Position numbers and translations under genes: made by a program. The notes beneath the pieces were generated by a model. The model made no database searches. It saw only the letters and a program-made list of their open reading frames with translations, and was not told where the DNA came from. DNA of 14,413 nucleotides from contig WAQS01000302.1 of the NCBI GenBank assembly GCA_015520115.1, positions 1 to 14,413 of the forward strand. The letters are read 5' to 3'. This document shows, one piece after another, positions 6,021 to 12,055 of this stretch. This stretch comes from Ferroglobus sp. Lineage in GTDB: Archaea > Halobacteriota > Archaeoglobi > Archaeoglobales > Archaeoglobaceae. How positions within the stretch are numbered: position 1 is the first letter of the stretch; every line of letters begins with the position of its first letter.

Positions 6021-6620
6021 GTGGAAGGGTTCGAAGTCGAGTTTTGTAGGGCATGCAAAAATGCGTTAATTCCTATCGAAGATTTGAAGTATGAGATTTT
6101 GAAAATTCTTGAGGATAAAACGTGGAACGCAAGAAGGAGTCACGAAAGAATAAAAATTGGAATTGCCGCTTGTCCAAACGCTTGTAGTTCTCCGCAAATA
6201 AAGGATTTTGGGGTGATAGGTTTTATAAAGCCCAGCGTCGATCCGGAGAAGTGCAACTCCTGCAAAGCTTGTTTGAAAGCTTGTAAGGAGAACGCTATAA
6301 ACTTCAACAGCTTTCCAGCTTTTAACGAGAACTGCATCGGATGCGGGGACTGCATGAGAGCCTGCAAAACAGGAGCAATTAGGGGTGAGTCGTACTTCAA
6401 AGTTCTTGCCGGAGGAAGACTTGGAAGACATCCAAGGTTTGCGGAAGTCGTTGCAGTCGTGAAAGATGAAAAAGAAGTTTTGAGAGTCTTCGAAGAGGTT
6501 TTGAGGATATCTTACGAGAAAAACAAGCGTTTCAGCTATATCGACAACTCTTTGGAAATTTTGAGGGAGAGAATAAAGAGTTCAGCCCTTTCTGAGGTTA
6601 ATAACGGCTTGGACGGTTGA
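6021..6620 (+). CDS. Sulfite-reductase-like (siroheme/4Fe-4S type) protein with two ferredoxin clusters
   Basis: 199 residues, start GTG (an in-frame stop lies at 6009-6011). Residues 46-67 (KIGIAACPNACSSPQIKDFG) match the second half of the sulfite/nitrite reductase siroheme-4Fe4S signature, Cys51-x3-Cys55. An inserted ferredoxin domain follows: Cys78-x2-Cys81-x2-Cys84-x3-Cys88 and Cys105-x2-Cys108-x2-Cys111-x3-Cys115. LAGGRLGRHPRFAE (129-142) is the conserved element after the ferredoxin insert in Dsr-like proteins. The usual first signature, Cys-x5-Cys, is not present: there is only Cys9-x2-Cys12 (EFCRACKNA), and the N-terminal half of a true reductase is missing. It resembles the short Dsr-like proteins of methanogens and other anaerobes, whose function is unsettled; an electron carrier or a small siroheme protein is possible. 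Soluble and cytoplasmic by composition. Its last 39 bases overlap the convergent membrane-protein gene. Confidence 0.85.
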   Translation: MEGFEVEFCRACKNALIPIEDLKYEILKILEDKTWNARRSHERIKIGIAACPNACSSPQIKDFGVIGFIKPSVDPEKCNSCKACLKACKENAINFNSFPAFNENCIGCGDCMRACKTGAIRGESYFKVLAGGRLGRHPRFAEVVAVVKDEKEVLRVFEEVLRISYEKNKRFSYIDNSLEILRERIKSSALSEVNNGLDG

Positions 6621-6857
6621 GATCGCTAAAGCCACGACAGCCATTCCAAGAAGTGACAGAAGTCCCACAAACGCCAGAAGCGAAGCAAAAAAGCTTGCCG
6701 AGGTGTGAAGCATTCCGATGATAAAGACTATAGCTGTCATAATTCCGGCTGCAATGGTTAACGTCCAGAGAAGTTCCCACTTTTTCATGTAGGAGATAAC
6801 CAAGTTTACGAATGCAGCAATGAGTCCGAGAGTTAAAAAGAAGGTTACTTCCCTCAT
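6582..6857 (-). CDS. Small membrane protein, 91 residues, unknown function
   Basis: Hydrophobic segments at about 4-23 (VTFFLTLGLIAAFVNLVISY), 28-50 and 56-86, so three or four membrane spans with a short basic tail (NLRKG). I do not recognise a family. Start ATG 6857 is supported by GGGGTGA about 8 bases upstream on the minus strand. The hydrophobic pattern, continuous over the whole length, argues that it is a real gene. Its 3' end overlaps the convergent siroheme-type gene by 39 bases, and no other gene lies on its strand until the tRNA upstream. Confidence 0.65.
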   Translation of the reverse strand: MREVTFFLTLGLIAAFVNLVISYMKKWELLWTLTIAAGIMTAIVFIIGMLHTSASFFASLLAFVGLLSLLGMAVVALAISTVQAVINLRKG

Positions 6858-7025
6858 CGGAAATTCACCCCGCTATTGTTTATCATTTATTATTGAAAAT
6901 TTTTGTGCTCGATAAAGCTATTGTCCATAATTCAAACGGGGCTATTTTGATCGGAAATGTAGAAGGTGATGTGCAACGACCAGTGACAGAAAAGAATAAA
7001 ATTAGAATTTTCAGAATGCTCAGAA

Positions 7026-7108
7026 CGCCGGGGCTGGGACTTGAACCCAGGAGCCCTTGACGGGCACCGGCTCTCCAGGCCGGCGCAGTGCCTCTCTGCA
7101 ACCCCGGC
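7026..7108 (-). tRNA. tRNA-Ser (anticodon GGA)
   Basis: Cloverleaf read on the minus strand: acceptor stem GCCGGGG (7102-7108) with CCCCGGC (7027-7033) and discriminator G at 7026; D stem GCAG/CTGC; anticodon stem CCGGC/GCCGG with loop CTGGAGA, anticodon GGA; a long variable arm (GCCC-GTCAA-GGGC), as expected for class II tRNA-Ser; T arm CTGGG-TTCAAGT-CCCAG. No CCA is encoded and no intron is present. 83 bases. T-rich sequence follows on the minus strand (about 6990-7015) and may end transcription. A TATA-like TTCATAAGCAAATTTAAG lies just upstream (about 7125-7142). The stretch 6858-7025 shows no further feature. Confidence 0.97.
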
Positions 7109-7150
7109 AGCAATAGATGTCTTACTTAAATTTGCTTATGAAAGTTTTGG

Positions 7151-7657
7151 TCATTCTTTACACAGACTGCACACAATTTTTCCGTCGACAAAAGAGAAAT
7201 CATCCGTTTTCTTTCCGCATACCTCGCATTTAATCTCCACGTTCAGCTGAAGTCCGTTGTCTTCCTTAATCTTCGTAAGGCAAGGATAAAATTCGACAGA
7301 GTCGGAAAACTCCGTAAGCTTAGTAAAAGTTTCCCTAATCCCTTCCATCGAGCAGAACTTCATCGAAACCAAGTATTTGTTTCCGCAAAGCTTGTAAACT
7401 TCATTCACACACTTCAACTTTACGATCTCTTCTGGCTTATCGGTCTCCACGATTGCAAAAGCAGAATAACTCCTTTTCAGAACTTTTTCACTTATTTTTA
7501 CCGTGAACTTCTCGATAACGCCGCTTTTTACAAGTTCTTCAACTCTCTTTTTAATGGTAGGTCTGCTAATTCCGAGTGATTTTGCAAGTTCCGAAAAGCT
7601 CAATCTTGAATTTTCCATAAGTGCAAATATTATTTTGAGGTCAATTTCGTCAATCAT
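7151..7657 (-). CDS. Lrp/AsnC-type transcriptional regulator with C-terminal zinc-ribbon/TRASH-like tail
   Basis: 168 residues. Residues 1-60 are an AsnC-type helix-turn-helix: IDEIDLKIIFALMENSRLSF, then ELAKSLGISRPTIKKRVEEL with the recognition helix near 31-43. Residues about 61-130 replace or diverge from the usual amino-acid-binding RAM domain and contain Cys83, Cys91, Cys102 and Cys126. The C-terminus has Cys144-x2-Cys147-x15-Cys163-x2-Cys166 (CEVCGKK ... VCSLC), a zinc-ribbon or TRASH-like module. Archaeal AsnC proteins with TRASH tails are known or proposed to sense copper and other metals, so metal sensing is plausible but inferred; no metal transporter gene is nearby. ATG 7657 is preferred to the TTG at 7660. 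CACTTATC on the minus strand (7684-7691) is about 30 bases upstream, fitting a leaderless gene. It is divergent from the NIF3-like gene. Confidence 0.88.
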   Translation of the reverse strand: MIDEIDLKIIFALMENSRLSFSELAKSLGISRPTIKKRVEELVKSGVIEKFTVKISEKVLKRSYSAFAIVETDKPEEIVKLKCVNEVYKLCGNKYLVSMKFCSMEGIRETFTKLTEFSDSVEFYPCLTKIKEDNGLQLNVEIKCEVCGKKTDDFSFVDGKIVCSLCKE

Positions 7658-7739
7658 CAATTACTGTTTTGTACATACTCAAAGATAAGTGTTTTGTTTT
7701 TTGATAAAGCTTAATAAGCAATTGCCACCTTAAGCTTTT
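7658..7739. promoter_or_regulatory. Divergent promoter region with a 9-bp inverted repeat at the NIF3 start
   Basis: For the NIF3-like gene, TTAATAAG (7711-7718) preceded by ATAAAGC is about 26 bases before ATG 7740, a good leaderless promoter. AAAGCTTAA (7706-7714) and TTAAGCTTT (7730-7738) form a perfect 9-bp inverted repeat with a 15-base spacer; the left arm overlaps the TATA element and the right arm ends one base before the ATG. TGTTTTGT also occurs twice (7665-7672 and 7690-7697) toward the Lrp-type gene. The repeats may be operator sites for the divergent regulator. Confidence 0.5.
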
Positions 7740-8483
7740 ATGGAATTAAGCGAGGTCGTCGATTTTTTTGATACCTATTTGAGGGTAAATGAATTTAAAG
7801 AAGATGCCGTAAATGGCCTTCAGGTTGAAGGTGAGGAAGAGGTTGAGAAAATTGTTTTTTGCGTGGACGCTTCCATGGAGAGTTTCGTTAGAGCGTTGGA
7901 AGTAGATGCGAATATGGTGTTCTGCCACCACGGATTGATTTGGGGAGGAATAAGAAGAGTGGACGGTATTCTGAGGAAAAGGCTCAAGTTCCTACTCGAA
8001 AACGAGCTCTCCCTTTACTCCGCTCACCTCCCTTTAGATGCCCACAGAGAGGTGGGAAATAACGCATGCCTCTTAAGGCTTATTGACGTCGAACCCGAAG
8101 AGCCTTTCGGAGAGTACAAAGGGTACAAAATAGGCTACGCCGGCTACTGCGATAAAGAATTCGAGGAGATTCTTGAAGTAATGGAGGAAAACTTCGAAAA
8201 CATCGGCTACTTGAAATTCGGGAGAGACAAAGTAGAGAAAGTTGCGGCAATCTCCGGGAGAGGAGCTTTTGCAATTGACGAAGCGAAGAAGAACGATGTA
8301 GACTTGCTGATAACCGGAGAGATGGAGCATTCTGCCTACCACCTCGCAAAAGATAACGAGATGAACGTTATATTCGTCGGACACTACCAAAGCGAAACCC
8401 TTGGTTTGAAAAAGCTCGTAAATCTGACGAGAAGCGAGCTTGGGATTGAGGCGGAGTTCATCGACATTCCAACTGGCTTATAA
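7740..8483 (+). CDS. NIF3-like dinuclear metal protein (DUF34/YbgI family)
   Basis: 247 residues, the length of the single-domain archaeal and bacterial members. Metal-binding motifs of the family are visible: FCHHGLIWGG with His63-His64, SAHLPLDAH (94-102) with Asp100, and GHYQSETLG (214-222) with His215 and Glu219; TGEMEHSAYH (192-201) is also conserved. The residues bind two divalent metals at the subunit interface of a hexameric toroid. The biochemical role is unsettled: annotations as GTP cyclohydrolase I type 2 homologue or metal chaperone exist without firm proof. The ATG at 7740 has a TATA-like element 26 bases upstream and no leader. The phosphoesterase gene follows after 23 bases, probably in the same operon. 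Confidence 0.92.
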   Translation: MELSEVVDFFDTYLRVNEFKEDAVNGLQVEGEEEVEKIVFCVDASMESFVRALEVDANMVFCHHGLIWGGIRRVDGILRKRLKFLLENELSLYSAHLPLDAHREVGNNACLLRLIDVEPEEPFGEYKGYKIGYAGYCDKEFEEILEVMEENFENIGYLKFGRDKVEKVAAISGRGAFAIDEAKKNDVDLLITGEMEHSAYHLAKDNEMNVIFVGHYQSETLGLKKLVNLTRSELGIEAEFIDIPTGL

Positions 8484-8506
8484 GCAGGAGTTTTCTAAAC
8501 ATATCC

Positions 8507-9031
8507 ATGAGAATAGTCGCCATAAGCGACACGCACATCCCGGACAGGGCTTCGAAAATACCTGGTGTTATCGTAAAATTTCTCCAACAAGCCGATCTTA
8601 TCGTTCACGCTGGGGATTTCACGAGTGAGAGAACTTACAGAGAACTAAAAAGTTACGGAAAGCTCGTTGCTGTGATGGGAAACATGGACTTCGTCGATCT
8701 ACCTGAGGAAGAAACTTTTAAGGCTGGAGAACTGAAATTCGGTGTAGTTCACGGGTACGGCGTTTATCCGAGGGGTAACGTAAAAGAATTGGAGAGAATC
8801 GGAGAGGAGATGGGAGTTGACGTTTTAATCACCGGTCACACCCATTCACCTTCTATCCACAAAGGAAGGGTTGTGATAATCAACCCCGGCTCTGCTACCG
8901 GCGCGTGGGGTGGAGGCGGAGGAAAAGGAATTCCAAGCTTTGCGGTAATCACAATTGGAGAAACGTTAAACGTTCAAATCTGCGAGCTGGAGGAGACTTT
9001 GAAAGTTAAAACATACAAGTTTGAAGTGTAA
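8507..9031 (+). CDS. Metallophosphoesterase of the YfcE/MJ0936 family
   Basis: 174 residues, matching the family. All calcineurin-like phosphoesterase motifs are in order: ISDTHIPD with Asp8 and His10, HAGDF with Asp37, MGNMD with Asn59, VVHGYG with His82, GHTHSP (110-115) and NPGSATGA (126-133). These coordinate two metal ions, usually Mn or Ni; Methanocaldococcus MJ0936 shows phosphodiesterase activity on model substrates and the natural one is unknown. Soluble, no signal peptide. It lies 23 bases downstream of the NIF3-like gene. A GGAG at about 8487-8490 is too far from the ATG for a strong ribosome-binding site, so translation may depend on coupling. It is convergent with fqoF. Confidence 0.93.
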   Translation: MRIVAISDTHIPDRASKIPGVIVKFLQQADLIVHAGDFTSERTYRELKSYGKLVAVMGNMDFVDLPEEETFKAGELKFGVVHGYGVYPRGNVKELERIGEEMGVDVLITGHTHSPSIHKGRVVIINPGSATGAWGGGGGKGIPSFAVITIGETLNVQICELEETLKVKTYKFEV

Positions 9032-9033
9032 TT

Positions 9034-9092
9034 GGCGGCTTGCCGACGGTCTATCATCGAAAGCTTCTGCTCTCTCCGACCGCAACGGCGGT
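9034..9092. other. Structured, GC-richer stem-loop region between convergent genes
   Basis: The 93-base spacer between the phosphoesterase and fqoF stops contains CGGTC (9047-9051) pairing with GACCG (9078-9082), and inside it GAAAGC (9059-9064) pairing with GCTCTC (9069-9074) around TTCT, with one A-C mismatch on the plus strand that becomes a G-U pair on the minus strand. GGCGG also appears near both ends. It may end transcription from both sides or be a small RNA; no archaeal guide-RNA boxes could be fitted cleanly. Confidence 0.35.
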
Positions 9093-9124
9093 ATGAAAAT
9101 TTAGTTGAATAGTGTAATTAAAAC

Positions 9125-10195
9125 TTACCCTTTGGGATACGGGTGGATTTTGACTTTGTAGTCGCAGAGCCTCTTTATAACGTCTATCTTTACCTCCCCA
9201 ACCTCGATGTAGTCTTTCTCCTTCAAATACTCAAAGATCTCCTTCGCCGTTTCGCTCCTTATTAAGACGCTCGAAAAACCTTTCTTGCTACCAACGCTCC
9301 CAACGCTCGCATCAGCCTCAACAGCTGAAAAATCTTGACAGACTTTACATCCATCCGGAACGATTTCCTCCATTTCCTTAACGGGAATGCTGAATTCCTC
9401 ACCAGTATCGTAGGTGACTATGAAGTTACCCTTCTTAATATCTGTCTTTACAGCCTTCCTAAGATCTATCCCCCTGCCTTCCAAGAACTCCTTCAGTTGC
9501 CAGTGGTAGAAGTTTTCTGTGCAGAACAAACCTATTGCAAGCTTAACCTTCTGCTTGTAAAGGGGAACCACTTTTTGAAGCTTTCTCAATCCCGAAATCA
9601 TGCACGGAGTTCCGATTATTCCCACAGCCCTAACATGCTTTATAGAATCGTGAAGTTCCGGCATGACTGAGGCGAAGCTGTACTTAGTTCCAGTAATCCT
9701 CTCATCTTTAAGCTGGTCGGGATCCGTTATGTGAACGACGTAGGGCTTAAATTCTTCGTCCCTCGCAACGAAGAGGGCGACATCAATAATGCCCATTTCC
9801 AAAGCTCCCGCCATGAATTCCGAAACCATAGCTCCATCCTGTCCCTTAAACCTCTTGGACTTGCCAGCTACAGCTTCGATGTACTCTCCAAGTCCGTTCA
9901 GTGGCGTGTAATCGTATCTCGGGCAAACCCTTATGCAAGCTCCGCAGTCTATGCAGTCCTTCCTCCAGTTGGGAAAGTCTATCGGCTTGTCCTCCACCAC
10001 TATTCCCCTAACCGGGCAGATGTAACAAGTTCCGCAGTGACTGCAAATGCCTTTGTCGATCACCACAGCCTTCAGATTTCCGAAGTACTTGCACCTCTCC
10101 ACCCTTTCGGGTCTCTCTTTAGTCCAGTCGAATCTGCATTCTGGCGGTTTTTCTGGAATCGGAATTTTCCAGAGCTTGACGTCAACCTTGTTCAT
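9125..10195 (-). CDS. fqoF: F420H2:quinone oxidoreductase subunit F (F420H2-oxidising input subunit)
   Basis: 356 residues, an FrhB/FpoF-type flavo-iron-sulfur protein. It oxidises reduced coenzyme F420 on the cytoplasmic face and feeds electrons through FAD and two 4Fe-4S clusters to the membrane complex. Cluster motifs are Cys51-x2-Cys54-x2-Cys57-x2-Cys60-Pro (CSHCGTCYICP) and Cys81-x2-Cys84-x2-Cys87-x3-Cys91-Pro. The first is one residue shorter than the common x3 spacing. FrhB-domain signatures follow: GIIGTPCMISGLRKL, GLFCTENFYHWQL and VPDGCKVCQDFSAVEADASV. ATG 10195 is chosen because GGTGGTG precedes it by about 7 bases; in-frame GTGs at 10207 and 10204 are less likely. The start overlaps the end of fqoI by 14 bases, indicating translational coupling. 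It is the last gene of the fqo operon, as in Archaeoglobus. Confidence 0.93.
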   Translation of the reverse strand: MNKVDVKLWKIPIPEKPPECRFDWTKERPERVERCKYFGNLKAVVIDKGICSHCGTCYICPVRGIVVEDKPIDFPNWRKDCIDCGACIRVCPRYDYTPLNGLGEYIEAVAGKSKRFKGQDGAMVSEFMAGALEMGIIDVALFVARDEEFKPYVVHITDPDQLKDERITGTKYSFASVMPELHDSIKHVRAVGIIGTPCMISGLRKLQKVVPLYKQKVKLAIGLFCTENFYHWQLKEFLEGRGIDLRKAVKTDIKKGNFIVTYDTGEEFSIPVKEMEEIVPDGCKVCQDFSAVEADASVGSVGSKKGFSSVLIRSETAKEIFEYLKEKDYIEVGEVKIDVIKRLCDYKVKIHPYPKG

Positions 10196-10946
10196 CGCTT
10201 TCACCACCCTTTAAAACCTCCTCTCTCCTGAAGGGTAATAACGTTTGCGTCGGGCAGTTTCTTATGCACACCATGCACCCCGTGCACTTTTCGAAGTCTA
10301 TCTCCAAAACCATCGTCTGGAGATCCTGAAGTTTAAAAGTTATTGCATTTTGCGGGCAGGAATTTACGCATATTCTGCAAGCTATACAGTTCTCCGGAAA
10401 AGCTGCCCCAGCTACGAATTCTGGTCTTTTCGGCTTTTCAACTTCCACTATGAGATTTTCCACTTCCTTCCTTTTTATCATTTTTAAATCCCCATCGAAG
10501 TCGTACTCGACAGTGACTGTATCCTCCCTCCACATTTCAGGTTCTCCGGCGAGTTCTTCAGGTGGAAGTACCATAGTGCTAAGGGATGCAAAAGCTACAT
10601 CGTGAATTTTCGAAGGTTTTAACGCCGCTGTTGGGCATGAGTCTACGCAGAAGTGACATAGAATGCACTTCGTGTAGTCAATTCCCGGATAGTACTTGTT
10701 TTCCCTCTGGTACATCTGAATGGCGTTAGCCGGACATATGTGGGCGCATCTAAAACAGTTTATGCACTTCTCCTTATCGAGCTGCAATAAACCTCTAAAG
10801 TTGTCGGGAAGCTTTCTCCTTTCTCTTGGATAATGGATCGTGATCGTCCCCGGGGAGATTGCTTCTTTAAAAGCAGTTGTTATCGCTTTAATGTGAAGCG
10901 CCACACTCTTATGAACTTTCGGTTTCTCAACCTTTATCCTAACCAT
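10182..10946 (-). CDS. fqoI: F420H2:quinone oxidoreductase subunit I (NuoI-like), with an extra ferredoxin domain
   Basis: 254 residues, against about 130-180 for ordinary NuoI/FpoI. The NuoI part holds Cys61-x2-Cys64-x2-Cys67-x3-Cys71-Pro and Cys94-x2-Cys97-x2-Cys100-x3-Cys104-Pro, followed by FASLSTMVLPPEEL, typical of the NuoI tail. After a linker (about 145-180) a second two-cluster ferredoxin domain appears: Cys187-x2-Cys190-x2-Cys193-x3-Cys197-Pro and Cys221-x2-Cys224-x2-Cys227-x3-Cys231-Pro. Total capacity is four 4Fe-4S clusters. It sits in the peripheral arm and carries electrons toward FqoBCD; the added pair may link to FqoF, which is an inference. ATG 10946 has GGGGTGGGTGA just upstream, inside the end of fqoH, which it overlaps by 13 bases. 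Longer in-frame starts would lie within fqoH and look unlike NuoI. Confidence 0.92.
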   Translation of the reverse strand: MVRIKVEKPKVHKSVALHIKAITTAFKEAISPGTITIHYPRERRKLPDNFRGLLQLDKEKCINCFRCAHICPANAIQMYQRENKYYPGIDYTKCILCHFCVDSCPTAALKPSKIHDVAFASLSTMVLPPEELAGEPEMWREDTVTVEYDFDGDLKMIKRKEVENLIVEVEKPKRPEFVAGAAFPENCIACRICVNSCPQNAITFKLQDLQTMVLEIDFEKCTGCMVCIRNCPTQTLLPFRREEVLKGGESDEQG

Positions 10947-12049
10947 ATCACCCACCCCGCTGAGATGAAAAATCCTATTAGAGAGAAGGTGAGCAAAGAG
11001 CTCCAACCGAACTTCAAAGCCTGATCAAGCCTGTATCTTCCGTATATCGCTCTTACCATCACTATGAATCCCATGAGTACGAACGCTTTGAGGAATAGCC
11101 ATATGGCGTAGCTCAACTCTCCAAGAAAAGCAATTTCTGGACCGCTCCACCCGCCGAAGAAGAGTATTGCCGCTATAAGACTAAGCAAGTAAAGCTTCTC
11201 GTAAGCAATCCCCATAACCAAACCGAATATAATTCCGCTGTACTCGACGAAGGGTCCGAAAGCTATCTCCTGATCAGCCTCGGATATGTCGAAAGGTAAC
11301 CTTCCGGCAGCCATCACCATGCCAATCAGGAAGGCTATGAAGGCAATCGGGTTCATGAAAATTCCCGGAATCCACTGCTTTTCAACTATAACGAAGGGAT
11401 CTCCGCTCTTGTATAGGAGAACCATCGAAAGTACCGCTATCATCAAAGGAATTTCGTAAGCAACGTAAAGGAAAGCTTCTCTGACGGTTCCGATAAAAGC
11501 GAACCTGTTGTTTGCGCTCCACCCTATTCCCAAGATGAAGATGGGGAGCAAAGCAGTTAAAGCCACGGCGATCTGAATTGCGTAGGGTGACCTTATCGCA
11601 TAGATCGTTCCAGCCGGAATTAGGAGGATCGGTAAAAGCACGGGGATGAAGGAAAGAATTGGCAGCTGAAGGAAGTAGAGTTTGTGAGCATCTCTATGAA
11701 TTATCACCTCCTGGAACATGTATCTCATACCGTCAGCAAGAGTTTGAATGATTCCTCCAGTTCTCCTCGACACTTCCTTCGGACCAACTCTCCACTGAAT
11801 TCTTGCTGTAAGCTTCCTCTCCCACCAGATCATTATTAGCAAAACCACGGTCACCGCAAGAAGTCCCGGAACGAACAGGATCACAAAAGCCGGTTTCCAG
11901 AGTATGAAAGCTACTACAAGGTTTACGAGCGGAATCTGAAGAAGCTTGTTTATCAAAGGCTCCAAAATTGGAATGTTTACCATGTTGGCAGTCAAAGCGG
12001 CGAAGATTTTTTCCACGATTCCGCTTACAATTCCGCTAACGTCCACCAT
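10934..12049 (-). CDS. fqoH: F420H2:quinone oxidoreductase subunit H (NuoH-like membrane subunit)
   Basis: 371 residues, slightly longer than typical because of an N-terminal amphipathic stretch. A polytopic membrane protein, about eight or nine helices, that joins the hydrophilic arm to the membrane arm and lines the quinone chamber. Family motifs in order: MIWWERKLTARIQWRVGP (72-89), the GGIIQTLADGMRYMFQE loop (97-113), FAFIGTVREAFLYVAYEIPL with the Glu pairs near 190 and 198, and the loop RLPFDISEADQEIAFGPFVE, whose acidic residues are linked to proton transfer in complex I. ATG 12049 has AGGTGAT upstream within the end of fqoD, and six bases separate the two genes. Confidence 0.95.
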   Translation of the reverse strand: MVDVSGIVSGIVEKIFAALTANMVNIPILEPLINKLLQIPLVNLVVAFILWKPAFVILFVPGLLAVTVVLLIMIWWERKLTARIQWRVGPKEVSRRTGGIIQTLADGMRYMFQEVIIHRDAHKLYFLQLPILSFIPVLLPILLIPAGTIYAIRSPYAIQIAVALTALLPIFILGIGWSANNRFAFIGTVREAFLYVAYEIPLMIAVLSMVLLYKSGDPFVIVEKQWIPGIFMNPIAFIAFLIGMVMAAGRLPFDISEADQEIAFGPFVEYSGIIFGLVMGIAYEKLYLLSLIAAILFFGGWSGPEIAFLGELSYAIWLFLKAFVLMGFIVMVRAIYGRYRLDQALKFGWSSLLTFSLIGFFISAGWVIWLG

Positions 12050-12055
12050 AACGCA

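Noticed and set aside
6940..7025. C/D box RNA near GTGATGTG on the plus strand
   Set aside because: Box C-like sequence without matching C', D' and D boxes at usable spacing.
6905..7060. Plus-strand open frame beginning GTG, reading LDKAIVHNSNGAILIG and running into the tRNA
   Set aside because: Reasonable-looking composition but no family resemblance, no clear promoter or ribosome-binding site, and it ends inside the antisense of tRNA-Ser.
7026..7108. tRNA-Ser as an integration site for a mobile element
   Set aside because: No integrase gene and no second copy of the tRNA 3' end was seen in the window; neighbouring genes look like core genes.
9034..9092. H/ACA or C/D guide RNA in the convergent spacer
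   Set aside because: ATGATAG and a downstream ACA can be found on the minus strand, but no lower stem or clean kink-turn with paired GA steps could be built, and no proper box D is placed to match.
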